A stretch of DNA of 64,000 nucleotides from positions 1,798,001 through 1,862,000 of the forward strand of contig JAPVLO010000206.1 in assembly GCA_027257055.1 (NCBI GenBank), given 5' to 3'. Below the pieces are notes generated by a model that worked only from the letters and a program-made list of their open reading frames with translations, searched no databases and was not told the origin of the DNA. This stretch comes from Cephalopachus bancanus. Its lineage: Eukaryota > Chordata > Mammalia > Primates > Tarsiidae. This document shows, in pieces, positions 45,448 to 56,949 of this stretch. Position numbers and translations under genes: made by a program. Every line of letters starts with the position of its first letter. The stretch's first letter is position 1.

Positions 45448-46456
45448 CTATCCTATCTGTGAGGAGGTCTCTGCTCTCCTTGAAGTCCTGAGAGCGGGTG
45501 CTGGGTGCTGGGCTGCAGATGTTCTGCTTACCTAGTGCTGTCTGCCATTCTAAGGATCACTGTGCAAGAGAAAGGCGTAGCTTTTATTGGTCTCCATCCT
45601 AGCTATCCATTTTGGTGGTGGCTGGTTGTGTTCGAAGAGAAAGGGTTACATGCCACTCAAGCCTGATCTACTAGACTTCTGAAGTCTAAACAGCTTTGTG
45701 TGGGGCTCCCTAAAAGAGCAGATCACAAAGATGGGATGTTATGTCCACAGAGCCGAGGTGACCGCGGAGCACAGGGGACAAAGCCTTGCACTCTCAGAGA
45801 CACGAGAGGAGGCTTGGACTCTGAAAGGAGAACTGAGGTCCCCTAGAGGCACTCAGCTGAGAAAGCAGGATCTGGCCCTTGGGCCTGTCGGTCTCACTCA
45901 TGTTTCGGGCATAGGAGCCTGGGGAGTATTTGCATGTAGTCCAGTCGTGGCTCTGTAACGGCTGACCAACTGATGAGTAACGGGCTCCGCAGAAGACGAT
46001 CCCAGGAAAAACAGGGCAGCTGGCAAGGCCTACCCAGCTGAGCCCAAAATCCCCACCATCTTGCCAGGCAATCCCTGTTATCCCAGCACCTGGATCCAAA
46101 GTTACTTTGTTGACGTGTTTCCTCACATCTCTCCCTCTCTCCCTCCTTGGTTCAAATTCTGCATTTGTCACTTTCTGCCCTGAATGACAACACTCAGTAT
46201 TATCTGATCCAGCCAGCCTCTGTGCTTCAGGTCCAGCACAGAGGCTGGCTTCAGGTCCAGCACAGAGGCTGTTTCTCTCTGGCTCCAAGCCCTTTTCACT
46301 CCAGACTTCCCAAGTCACCTTTCTCCATGAAGTCACCTCTCCTTTGAACCACCCTATCTGTGAGGAGGTCTCCGCTCTCCTTGAACTGGAGAGCGGGTGC
46401 TGGGCGCTGGGCTACAGATGGTCTGCTTGCCTAGGGTGCTGTCTGCCATACTAAGG
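45448..46456 (+). repeat. ~106-bp direct duplication, two copies 900 bp apart
   Basis: 45448-45555 and 46349-46456 share TATCTGTGAGGAGGTCTC, GAGAGCGGGTGCTGGG and GTGCTGTCTGCCAT in the same order with roughly 85-90 percent identity by eye. I do not recognise a repeat family. The hairpin/tandem at 46211-46271 lies between them. Confidence 0.85.
46211..46271. repeat. 15-bp perfect inverted repeat with 24-bp tandem duplication
   Basis: AGCCAGCCTCTGTGC at 46211-46225 pairs perfectly with GCACAGAGGCTGGCT at 46236-46250 around a 10-base loop TTCAGGTCCA. The 24-bp unit starting GCTTCAGGTCCAGCACAGAG at 46224 then repeats in tandem at 46248-46271, duplicating the loop and right arm. 24 is a multiple of three, so the open frame across it is preserved. 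Confidence 0.92.
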
Positions 46457-48374
46457 GCTCGTCAGATTTGGGCAGCTTCCCTGCTGGCTGCAAGCTCTCT
46501 TGCCACAAGGGATTTCATTTGATGTCAGCAGTTTCGTAGGCTGAGGGAGCAGTAAAGATAAGAGAAACGTAGAAAGAAGAGAACATGCCACAAGCCACTA
46601 AACTCAAAATAGATCTGGGGCAGAGATGTAGAGATTTGGTAAAGGTCCAGAAATCTACATGCTGGATGTGCTTACTAAGTTTACCTGTATGTTAAGCCAA
46701 GCAAACAGATTCCCCATCTCCTTGACAACCAGAATACAAACACGTCATACCTTAATTATCCTCCATCCTTGCCAAAGCCAGTGCATAATTAGTGGGGAGA
46801 ATATAGGTACCGAATGAAAGGGTTCACATCTCTCTCGAACAATGTTTATCCCTCAGTGCTCTCCGTCAGGGAGTCTACCCACTCACCTCCATCCACATCT
46901 CCCTTGTCTCATTCATCAGCCGTGCCTTTCACTGACCAGTAGGAAGCTTATGTAGCCTTGTCTCTCCCTGCCAATCAACACTATTTAGGGACTGATAAGG
47001 AAATTTGCTAGGAAGATTTTTCTGGAAAGTTTTATTTATGGAGACACACCTGGGTGGCCAAAGACACGAAGAAAGAGCCCCCTCTTTGTGTGAGGGCAAG
47101 GGCCATGTTGCCACCATGTTCGACCAGGAGGATCTTTCTTCCTCCTGACAGACCCCAAACTCCTGTTTGTTCTTTAAGCATGTGACACAAACCACATCAG
47201 TTACAGAGTGCGTGGTATGAGCTGAGCCCAGGGATTTGCCTAATAGACAGTGGGATTGCAGGAGTACAGTCTCCTGAGACAACAAGCAAACCAAAATAAA
47301 AAAGCCAGTCCTGGGAAGATAGAATCTCAGCCTTCAAGTCTGGAATGTTCCTTTCCCTATGACTGCCCTCACCACAGCCCAGGGCCGGCGGGGTGGACTG
47401 TCAGCATGGGAGGATCATGTCCCAACGCCCTCGGTGGGACAGAGGCTGCAGTCAGAGCAAGTTGTCACACTGAGCCCCCACGCCCACCCCGGCCCTGTAC
47501 CCACAGGGGGGAGCCTTCCCGGAGGTGGAGGATATGACGAGGAAGAAAGGATAGGTGTCAAGTGTGTGAGACGGAGAGAACAAGCAGCAGGGCAGGGGCC
47601 CTGGTTCTTCAAAGCAAGCATGAAACAAGATGGAAGAATTAAAGTAAATTGCCTCCCGCTACCCCCGGCCCCCAGTCCGCACACCAGGTCTTTTCAAGCT
47701 AAGCCTGTAAATTGAGTGAAGAAGACAAGGTACTCGTGCACACAGGCATGTGCACGTGGGGTATGTGTGCCAACCCGTGTGGATCTGTGTGTGTGTGCTA
47801 GTGGAAACCCATGTGATGCCGCAAACAATACAAACACTACACATGTGAGTGTAACCACAGAACAATTGCCAACCCAAGCTCTGATGGGAAAAGGCTTTAT
47901 TTTCCAGGAGCTGACAGGCACCCTATTCTTATTCCATTTCATCCTTGGAAATCACTTAGCACAGTTGAGGGCAAGGAAGAGGGTAAAGAAATGAGATGGG
48001 ATGAGACAAAGGAGAATAGAATGTCCACCGATCGTCATAACCAACATCCTGATGGGGAGGTCATTTTGTATGGAAAAATGGGATCCATTAGGTGTAAGTT
48101 GAGACTGATCCCTGGCGGCCTTCCCAGAAAGCATTCTTGTGAGTCTTGTGAGAAGCGGGAACCAGAGAGAGAGAGGCTAGCTGTGTGGAATCCCTCCAGC
48201 CCTGCCAGGGGTGGCCTAGTGTGAGATGCAGGTAGGAGTCCTTGACAGGAATGCATTTCTTGGAAATGGTGGATTTATGGCAGCTGATTGCATAATAGAA
48301 GCTGGCCTGAACAGAGTGCTTGTGCAATTACTAGAACTCTGTACCGTTACTGTTAATTTATACAACAAACACTT

Positions 48375-48625
48375 TACACCTACTTATTGAGAATGTCTAA
48401 CCTCTACTGAAGGTCAAGTACTGTTCTGTGTTCTTTGTATCTTCTAGTTTAACTTGTGTAAGAGTCCTACTGCTATTACCATTCTCATGTTACAGAGGAG
48501 GAAACTGAGGTATAGTGAGCTTAAGTAACTTCCCTAAAGTCTCTCACTATATGCAAAAGCCGGTATTAGAACATAGGAAGTTTTACTCCAAATCCCACAC
48601 TTTTAGCCACTAAACACATCTGCTT
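48375..48625 (-). repeat. MIR, antisense
   Basis: CTCATGTTACAGAGGAGGAA, ACTGAGGTATAGTGAGCTTA, AGTAACTTCCCTAAAGTCTC and TTAGCCACTAAACACATC form the antisense MIR order. Confidence 0.8.
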
Positions 48626-49569
48626 CCTAAATTTACTTTTATATAAAACTAGTAGGACCCTAGCATTCGAAAGAGAGTGACAAAAATGGTCACGGTCCTT
48701 ACCTTTAAAGGAGTTTACGGTCTGAGGGAGAGATGGACAATGTTGCCTTCTGATGAGCAAATTTGTTCACTGAGAAAATAATCAGGTTCTGTTTATAACT
48801 GTTGGTAGCCTCCTGAAGTTAAAGGCACATGGGGAGTTTTGTCCCTCATTTATGGCCTCAAAAATGTCGGTGTGAACCCACGTGACGTATAGACGTTATT
48901 GACAAGGAAGCACAACAGCATTCATTCAACTTTGCTCAGCAGTTTGGAAAAGGTCCAGTCTGGTCCAGGTCGTCCAGCAAGTGTGCATGAAAGACGCAAA
49001 GTGGAGCAGACGTCATGATGTTCTTAGGAGAGAGCTGAAACATTCTGGGTGGGATCGGGCAAGAGGGTTCTCTGTGAATGGAGGACTGAGGGCCAAGGGT
49101 TGGCAGTGAGGCTTGATCTGTCATCTCCTTGTGCCTTGTTCATAAAGGGGAGTGACGTCTGCGCAATTTTCCGTCAGTCACCACTCTTGATGCTATTCAT
49201 TTTGCCAAAGAAACGATTTCCCTGAAGATGTGGGGAATGCTAGATAAGTCCCCTGCAGATGCTGAGTCATGGCTGGGTCCTCACATGCTAGCTCCTTACC
49301 CTGGAGTGTTACTTCTCATTTTGGGGCTCAGGACTCCGGTTTCACGGAGCTCATCAGATGATTTCCATGTATTCCAAGTCAGCGACTATTGAGTCATTTT
49401 GGTCTAGTGTGATTTTCCCAAACGGTACTTCATTGTTCAAAAATAAAATAACAGAGAGAACTTCCCATAAGAAACACTGTAAGGATCTGAATGCGAGGCA
49501 AAGCTAGCTCTCCGTATCAAAGGGTAACATGGGGGAAATAGGCCTTATATTTGATTATTTAGTATCATG
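48626..49569. other. Unassigned sequence
   Basis: No gene or repeat. A composite CACGTGACGTA (E-box overlapping a CRE-like site) lies at 48879-48889 and single TGAGTCA sites at about 49264 and 49390. These are too sparse to call a regulatory element. Confidence 0.4.
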
Positions 49570-50045
49570 TAAGAACACTTAGCTTGCATCTGACACATAG
49601 AAGATGCTCAATAAATGTGAGTTTTCTCCCTTACCTATCTCATGTAATTCTCACAGAAAATAACATGAAGAAGTTATTCTGTTGATCTTATACATGAGGA
49701 AACAGAATACTACAGCTTAAGAAACTTGTCTAGTTCATGTGACAACAGGGTAGCCACTCTGGGTTCAAACTGGAACGCCCGTGCTCTTCCTAGTGCAGCT
49801 ACTGCCTCTCTAATCATCACAACTGAGCTTTGCAGAATATGCATTTACAAAGCCCGTTCACATGCCCCATGTCATCAGGTCCTCAGAACAGTCCTGTGAT
49901 GTGAGGATTATTATTTTCTTCATGTTTAAGTGAATGAAGCGGCTTGGGAAACTACAGCAATCTGCCCAGGTTTTCTAAGGTTGTGAATGAGTCCATCAGA
50001 ACGTGAGCCCATGTCTTACATTGCCTGAACCTCTGCTCCTGGCAT
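49570..50045 (-). repeat. Two MIR copies, antisense
   Basis: First copy, about 49570-49830: CACATAGAAGATGCTCAATA, CATGAGGAAACAGAATACTA, GGGTTCAAACTGGAACGCCC. Second, about 49840-50045: GTGATGTGAGGATTATTATT, GAAACTACAGCAATCTGCCC. Both are very diverged. Confidence 0.65.
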
Positions 50046-50479
50046 CACATCATGGGACATCTCCCTGCGATGCCTAAGTATAACCAAACATGAGGCGAAC
50101 ATGAGCTGAGCGCCAGAGGGCCTTGTCCATGGACAGCAAGGATTGGGTGGCTCACAGCTGTTCCAGGACACCTGAGTCCTGCATCAGCAGCATGGAGAGC
50201 CCACTTTTAATAGGAGTTATAGCCAACATTTTCATTACACCTTATAGTTTATAAAATACTCGTCTTGTGTGTTCTAATTTTGAATGCAGCCATCGGAAAA
50301 CCAATAGCAAGGTGACCATATTTTTCAGTTGGAGAGGCCCAGCCCTTTCAATGTTCGTAGATGCCAGAATCAATTCCCACATCCTGTTGAGGCCACTTTC
50401 CTGAGTGACACTCTGCGTTTTCCTGCTTCACGTCATTTCCCTGAGGCTACCTTGATCTTCTAGGTATAATTTTCAGGGT
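50046..50479. other. Unassigned sequence
   Basis: No gene or repeat recognised. Confidence 0.4.
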
Positions 50480-50793
50480 CCTTTAAAAATAGACTTGTTG
50501 TATTCTGATTATACAGACAGTATATACCTTTTGAGAAAAATGTAGAAAAAAACCACAGGATAGAATAAAAGGGAGATATGCATTAATAAGTATCCCAATT
50601 ACTGAGCTATGGTAATAGCAACATCCAGTATCTACTTCCTACTCAAAGGCATGCATGCATACACATACACATATATACATATATAATGGCTTCATAATAT
50701 TCCATCGAATGTACATGTATGTAGCATTGTCTATGTAAGCATTCCCACCCCTAATTTCTGATTAGTGGACGTTTGCTGTTTGGTTTCTTTTTC
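50480..50793 (-). mobile_element. Old LINE-1, antisense, part 1 of a split copy
   Basis: TAATATTCCATCGAATGTAC and the TTTGCTGTTTGGTTTC segment are antisense L1 3' phrases. They continue after the mariners at about 52285 (AAATACTCGAACATACATTT, ACCCTCTAGAAAAGCTGAGT), showing one L1 interrupted by later insertions. Confidence 0.65.
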
Positions 50794-51690
50794 ATGTCTG
50801 ACAATTAAGTTCACAAACTCATCCTAGAAAAAGTGCTACTTATCTCACTGCTGAATATCACTACAGTCACCTTCGAAGTACTCCCCTTGGGATGCTATGC
50901 ACTGACACCAGTGCCTAGTCCACCCATCAAAGCAATTTTGGAACAGCCATCAGAGCTGTCATTTACCCTTGATGTCCTGAATGTCATCAAAATGTCTTCC
51001 TTGCAATATTTCCTTTCTCTTCAGGCAAAGAAGTCATTGGCGGCAAGATCAGGTGAATAGGGAGGGTGTTCCAATACAGTTATTTGTTTACTGGCTAAAA
51101 ACTTCCTCACAGACAGTGCTGTGTGAGCTGGTACAGTGTCATGATGCAAGAACTCCTTTGGGACCATTTTTGCACACACTTTTTCATGCTGAGATTTTCA
51201 GTGAAGATTTCCCTGTTTCCTATCAATGTTTATTTGGTCTGCTATGCTTCTCACAGTCAGCTGATACATTTTTGCAATGTTTCCATCAGATCTGCTCGTT
51301 ACTGGCCGTCCTGACCTCTCTTTATCAGTGATACATTCTCTCCCCTCAGAAAAACATTTAATTCATTTGTACATTTCTGTTAGCTTCATGACATTTTCCC
51401 CACAAACTTGGACTAACGTGTCCTTGATTTCACTGTCACTCTTGCAAGTTTAACAAGATATTTAATGTTTGTTCATTGCTCTAATTCAAACTCCAATATT
51501 CTCACAACAACAGCTTGATGGCCATTCCAGAAAAAGAGTCCCAAAATTGCTTTGATGGGTGGACCAGGCACTGGCATCGCTGCGCAGCTTCCCAAGGGGA
51601 GTACTTTGAAGGTGACTGTAGTGATATTCACAACAAGATATGTAGCACATTTTTCTAAGATGAGTTCGTAAACTCAATTGTCAGACCTCG
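50794..51690 (-). mobile_element. HSMAR2-like mariner, internally deleted
   Basis: Terminal repeats: TGTCTGACAATTAAGTTCAC at the left end and, reversed, the closely similar TGACAATTGAGTTTACGAAC at the right end. The coding direction is minus. The left part carries the transposase C-terminus and the right part the N-terminus with its helix-turn-helix region ending near RSGRP. The two meet near 51150, so about a third of the element, including the first two catalytic aspartates, is missing. The outer ~180 bp of both ends are homologous inverted arms, much longer than the roughly 30-bp repeats typical of mariners. Many stops; inactive. Confidence 0.85.
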
Positions 51691-51692
51691 TA

Positions 51693-52282
51693 CATGGGGA
51701 GCCCAAAAAGAGCTGGAGTTTATTTATTAAACATTGTGTATTTCTTCTTACATGTTTAAACTTCAGTCACCTTCAAAGTTCTCTCCATTTGCATTTGATG
51801 CAATACACCTATCAAGATGCTTTTTCTACTATTCAAAAACAGTTTTTGACCTCGTCAATTTTTAATGCCTTGTAGTGCTTCTGCTGTTTTTTGTTTCACC
51901 TCATCCACATTGGCAAAACATTTCCCTCTGACAACTTTTTTCATGGGGTGAGGGACAAAAAAAAAAAGCCACTCGGGGTGATATTGGGTGAATATGGAGG
52001 GTGGGACACTGGGATCATACCGTTTTTGGTGAAAAACTGCTTAACATTTAGTATAGTGTAGGCAGATTGTTCATGTAAATCACCCTTCATGAAATGGGCA
52101 AACACACTGAAGGAATCTCCAAAATAAAATTCACTGAAACTGAATGCAGCATCTCACAACAACACTAGCTGGTACACTGATGCTGACAGGTTCCTAGAAC
52201 ACTTACCTAGCAGGGGAAGCCGATACTACAAGAGGCCTGCTGTCTAAAAGATAATTCCAGTTTTTTGGGGTTCTCCCTCCCC
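51693..52282 (-). mobile_element. MARNA-like mariner, abutting HSMAR2-like element
   Basis: 590 bp flanked by TA at 51691-51692 and 52283-52284, the expected target for mariners. The minus strand holds the same transposase C-terminal remnant as the copy at 4455-5012 (AATGTGGATGAGGTGAAACA, GGTGTATTGCATCAAATGC, GAACTTTGAAGGTGACTGA). It starts immediately after the right end of the neighbouring HSMAR2-like element, sharing its TA. The length is close to that of MARNA. Confidence 0.8.
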
Positions 52283-52284
52283 TA

Positions 52285-52767
52285 TGCCACACTTCAGTGA
52301 AAATACTCGAACATACATTTTTGTATAATTTTCTAGAAATAGAATTTTTGTTCATTGTAATACACTCTTTAAAGGTGTAGTCCAATGAACAATACTCTTT
52401 TAATATGTTGATAAATTACCCTCTAGAAAAGCTGAGTCAATCTGCACTCTCACCTGCAGAACATAAGAGTGTACCTTCCCACACCCTGGCCAACGGTGAG
52501 CATGAGCAAAACGTTGTTATTTAACAAGCTGTCAGGAGCAAACAATAACTTGGTTTTGTTCTGGTTTTTCCACATTTCTTTCACTTACTTATGAAGGTGA
52601 GCACTTTTCATCAGTTTATTAGTAAGAGGATCATATAATTTATTGTCCAATTGGAGTATTTTAAGGGTGAAAAGGATGCTATCGGGGTCAGCAAGTGGGA
52701 CTCGTGGTCACATTACTGACTGAGCATTTGCATGTTTTATTTTGAGAATTCCTTGTCTGCAGCTTTT
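52285..52767 (-). mobile_element. Old LINE-1, antisense, part 2
   Basis: Continuation of the L1 broken by the mariners: TTGATAAATTACCCTCTAG, CCACACCCTGGCCAACGGTG, GAGCACTTTTCATCAGTTTA. Further interrupted by an Alu at 52780-53092 and resuming at 53105-53200 with AATATATTTTCCCAGTAGG. Confidence 0.7.
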
Positions 52768-52779
52768 ACTTATTTTTCT

Positions 52780-53092
52780 TTTCTTTTCTTTCTTTCTTTT
52801 TCTTTTTTCTTGAGTTGGAGTCTCATTCTTGTCGCCCAGGCTGGACTACAACAACACCCTCACAGCCACCGCAGCCTCCACCTGCTGGACTTGGGTAGTC
52901 CTTCTGTCTCAGCCTTCCAAGTAGCTGGAACTACAGACGTACGCCACCATGTCTGGCTAGTTTTTGTGATTTATTGTAGAGATGAGGTCTCACCAAGTTG
53001 CCCAGGCTGGTCTTGAACCCATGGGCTCAGGCAATCCTCTCGCCTCGGCCTCCCAAAGTGCTGGGATTACAGGGAGCCACCGTGCCCAGCCG
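52780..53092 (-). mobile_element. Alu, antisense, with 12-bp TSD; intermediate type
   Basis: Flanked by ACTTATTTTTCT at 52768-52779 and 53093-53104. Reversed, its right arm shares CAGCAGGT and GAGGCTGCGGTGGC with the lineage-specific type but lacks the GTGGCCGGGAGCGGCCAC hairpin, and its left arm keeps the common GCACTTTGGGAGGC form. It looks like a predecessor of the young type. The A tail (T/C run at 52780-52812) is degenerate, consistent with age. Confidence 0.88.
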
Positions 53093-53104
53093 ACTTATTT
53101 TTCT

Positions 53105-53575
53105 ACTGAGTTGTCTGTTCTTAATGATTACATGAAGATCATGTTACAATAATATAATATTAATCCTTTGTAATATATGTTAAATATATTTTCCCAGTAG
53201 GTTGTTTATTTTTAATTTTTTTAAGTTTATAGTTATAGGGTACAAGTGAAGATTTACTATGCAAGTAGGCTGCTTGCTGGTGAAACTTGGGCTTCTAGCT
53301 GGTTCTCCCTACTCCTGGTAGTGGACCTGGAACTCTTTGTGCTGCCACGTTGAACACACAGTATTCAGTTCTTTGTTTCTGTGATAGTTCACTTAGTATG
53401 ATGGTCTCTAGCTGCATGCAAGTTGCTGTGAAGGCCATGATTTGGATCTTTATGGCTGTGTAATAGTCCATCGTGCATAATCACCACATGTTCTTTATCC
53501 AGTCCACTTTTGATGGGCAATTTTTATTTTTAATTTGGAAAGTAATACAAAAGCATAGTTTTAGCTGCGACTGCC
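53105..53575 (-). mobile_element. LINE-1 3' end fragments, antisense
   Basis: 53105-53200 continues the split L1. From about 53205, AAGTTTATAGTTATAGGGTA, GTCTCTAGCTGCATGCAAGT, GGCTGTGTAATAGTCCATCG and CTTTATCCAGTCCACTTTTG form an antisense L1 3' end, which may be a second copy. Confidence 0.75.
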
Positions 53576-54399
53576 AAGTGGAGGTGTACATCCAGGGACC
53601 TATTCGGCCTCTGCTGATGCGAGCCAGGACTCCTTGTTACTGCTGGTGAAGATGGAAGCTGAGCTCCCCACATAATCTCACCGACACTGTGTACAGGAAT
53701 GGAGGCCTTTTTTTAAGGCCAGTGGGAATGCCAGTCCTGACTCTCTGCTTGGCCTTCCTTGACAGTACCTCTATGAGGGCTTGGGGACTCCTTGATATAG
53801 CCCCAAAAGCAGAAATATATGTTCTCCCCTGAGCTTTCACCAGGATGAATGAGGGTGAAGCCACAGTTACTTCTGTGTTTGGATGAAATACAGCAGAGCA
53901 TTTTTTGTTTAAAAGTTTTCTGTCTTTCTAAACTGCCTCTTTTCTTCTTCCTTTGGCTAAAGAAAGCAGGCACTCCTTGAGGATTTTGGTTGGAGGCATG
54001 GAAGGGTTCTGTTTCTATTAGCTTTTCTTGGTTGCTAACTTCTTTAGCTCCAAATCTGGAACATATGAGGCAAAAGAAAAACTCAGGGAACTCATCACCA
54101 TGTCATTTCTCAAGTCCCAATTTCCCTAGCTGGCCTGCCTTCTTCTCTCCCCTTTCAGAAACATCGTATGTTTGTTTTACATCTACTGTCCAGGGATTCT
54201 AGTTGTAATTAGTGAAGAAATAAAGGAAAGTACATCTACTTCATTTTCCTAGAAGCCGACGTCTATTTAAAAAAAAAAATCAAGGCTTCTCACTCCTCAT
54301 ATCCTCACCGTCCTTAAGTAATTGCTGGTTCTCCAAGTGTCTGACAGCAACATAATTCAAAATAGAAGGCTCACACCTTCCACTTTAAATTTTAATTTA
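53576..54399. other. Unassigned sequence
   Basis: No gene or repeat recognised. Confidence 0.4.
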
Positions 54400-54930
54400 A
54401 AGCAAGTATTTTTAATAGGTATTATATTTACCTGGTTGATTTAAAAAGGCATATAGTGAAAATCTCCCTCCTGTCCTTGTTGTGCAGACAACAAGTTCTC
54501 TTTCCTGGAGGCAACCGATGGTCTCATCCTCTTGTATGCACTTCCAGGTGTATCTTACTCAAGGATTAGCAACTGTGTTAAGCCTCTTGGGATAAAATGT
54601 ACTAGAGTTTCCAGTAATTGATGCCCTCTTTCCCAGGAAAGAGAACTGCTCTCTTTCATCATCATTGATGATGGTCATGCCTTCTTGTAGAGGGTATATA
54701 ACTACCACTCCATAAACAGACACAATGCTGTGACTTGCTTTGACCAATGAAATGTGAGCAGATGTCATCTATGCCAGCTCTAAGCAGAAGGTTTAAAGAT
54801 TGCGGGTTAGTTTCCATTCCCCCCAGCTCTTTTTTTCTGCCATGAGAACAGATGTCCAGGGGGCTGCTCCTTCAGCCTGGGTCTCCTAAAGAGAAGTTTT
54901 GTGGAGCAGAGTCTCAGCACACTCACAGTC
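54400..54930. repeat. Ancient repeat fragments (L1-like, then unassigned)
   Basis: 54400-54560 has ATATAGTGAAAATCTCCCTC and GGAGGCAACCGATGGTCTC, phrases of old antisense L1. 54730-54930 (GCTTTGACCAATGAAATGTG, CAGCCTGGGTCTCCTAAAG) resembles another common ancient repeat I cannot name with confidence. Confidence 0.45.
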
Positions 54931-54937
54931 ACTGTAT

Positions 54938-55500
54938 TAATAACCTACTGATGCATAACAAATGACCCTCAAATTTAGCAGCAGCTTACACAAAAATATT
55001 TACTGTCCCACAAGATTTCTGAAGGTCAGGAATTCGGAAGCAATTTAACAGGGTGATTCTGGCTCAGGGGTTCATGAGGTTATAGTCAAGTGGTTAACTT
55101 GGTCATTGGCAATGTGAAGGCTTGGCTGGGCTGGAACATCTGCTTCTGAGGCAAATTCCTTGTGTGACTCTCTGCAAGAGGCCTCGGTTTCTTGCTAGCT
55201 CTTATCAGGAGATCTCAGTTCTCCAAACTTGTGCCTCTCCACAGGGATGCTCATCATGGCAACAGACTTCCTCTAAAGTAAGTGATCCGAGAGAGAGATA
55301 GCACATGCCCAGGATGAAAGCTACAGTGTTTTTTATTGCTTAATCTCAGAAGTGGTATATCATCACTTTTCAGATATTCTATTCTACTCTGGAATATTCT
55401 GGTCACACAGACCAACTCTGGTACCATGTGGGAAGGGACAACACAGGGACATGTATGCCAAGAGGCAACGGTCACTAGGCATCTTGGAGGCTGGCTGCCA
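54938..55500 (-). mobile_element. Ancient LTR-class repeat, antisense, family uncertain
   Basis: TAACAAATGACCCTCAAATT, GCAGCTTACACAAAAATATT, GATTCTGGCTCAGGGGTTC and the ending TCTTGGAGGCTGGCTGCCAT follow the order of a widespread mammalian LTR-class repeat. Assignment to ERVL or MaLR subfamilies needs a library search. Confidence 0.5.
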
Positions 55501-56949
55501 TAGTTACAGACAAGAGACCTGAACAAAAAAATAAGCCATTGTTTTTTAATATTTGGGCATTGGTTGTTGCCTCAATGAAACCTACCAAAGGCTAGCTGGT
55601 GTACCTGTGTGTCTTTATGCATAAACATTTTAAATACTTTATTTGACTCCTTATTCTAAAATATGAAGACTGAATCTCCCCTATTGTTGGTTTTTTTGTA
55701 CTACTTCCCATTTCTTGAATTTGTTTAGTTTTATTATTCTTTTTAAGTTTTTCAACTGGCTATTGTATCACTCTAAATTATATATTTGGAACTTGTGCCC
55801 TCTGCTTTAGACAGCATTGGTTTGCCATCCATACATAAGATTAAGAAGGTAGTGCTTTCACACTTCTCCTAACATCACCTCCCTCCAAACTTATGTCAGC
55901 GATACCATCATTTTTATATTTCCAAGGTTCTCTTTACCCCTTTCTATCTCTCTCTTCAAGCCGTGCTGTTGTGCTAAGAATTCATTATGTTCCATTTCCA
56001 CAGAGCACAGGACTAATGAAACATCCCCATTTATGGGCTAAGAATATCTCTCAAGGAAAGCAGAGACGGTGGGAACTAAAGGAAGCCATGGGTTTGATGC
56101 TGTAAGGCTTGCCCCTGAGGCGGGGGACTCCCTGAAGCCTAGACAAACTCCTGACCCATGGCCACATGGGATTGCACGTAGATCCTCCACCAGGGAAGGC
56201 AGCAGTCTCCCTCTGCGACCAAACCCAAAACTACCCCAGTCCAGAGACATCAGTCTTGGCGTTTGTGCAAGGAAAGTCTCTGATCTAAAGAGGACAGCTG
56301 AGGAGAGTGGAGGTGACAGAACTTCCCTGACAACAGAAACCCTTTGTGTTATTCAGCATCACCCTCACTGTTTTTCTCGAACTCACCCAGCCAGCCAGGG
56401 CATAGTTAATTCTTCTTCCCAAGATGTCAGTGCAGAGCATCCTGCTGCCTTCTGAGCTTGGCCTCTTAGATGTTGGGGTGGCAGGGGAACAAACACAACA
56501 CAGGTCACTCAGTTAAGTTTCAGCTTCAGATAAACAATGATTTTTTTTTTTTAGTATAAGTACATTCCACACACTGGATGGGACATACTTACACTAAACC
56601 ATTATTTATTGCTTGTTTAACAAATTACATTTTCACTTGCTAACCTTACATCCCTAGACAGACAGAGCTGTGCCCCTCTTATCAGCAGGAAGAGAAACAA
56701 AGCCAAGAGCCCCATGTGGAAGCCCTAACCACACCCAAACCCTCAGAGGAACCCATCAAATCTACCTACGCTAATTTCATGGGGAAATTTCCCCAACTGA
56801 CCTGGATAGCTTTATCTACTGTCCCCATGTATCTAAACAACTCCATATCGTCTCTCAGCCTGTACATACATAGTTTGAATTAAATGTATTTGTACTCGTT
56901 GGTACCTTTGTACATGCTGCATCTTTTCCTAACAGATCCAGATTCAATA
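55501..56949. other. Unassigned sequence
   Basis: About 1.4 kb without a recognised gene or repeat. The 128-codon frame at 56069-56455 shows no domain and overlaps a 70-codon minus frame. Confidence 0.45.

Larger units (their letters stand above)
44481..48374. other. Long stretch without a gene; local duplications inside
   Basis: No gene supported. The largest frame, 180 codons on the minus strand at 45794-46336, overlaps a 24-bp tandem repeat and a hairpin and has no recognised domain. A GC-richer part lies at 47380-47530. Degenerate TG/CA-rich sequence is at 47735-47800. Confidence 0.45.

Noticed and set aside
45794..46336. 180-codon open frame on the minus strand, with a short repeated CAGPEA motif
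   Set aside because: The repeat comes from the 24-bp DNA tandem at 46224-46271. No domain, no recognisable homologue, no splice or promoter context; long random frames are expected in GC-richer DNA.
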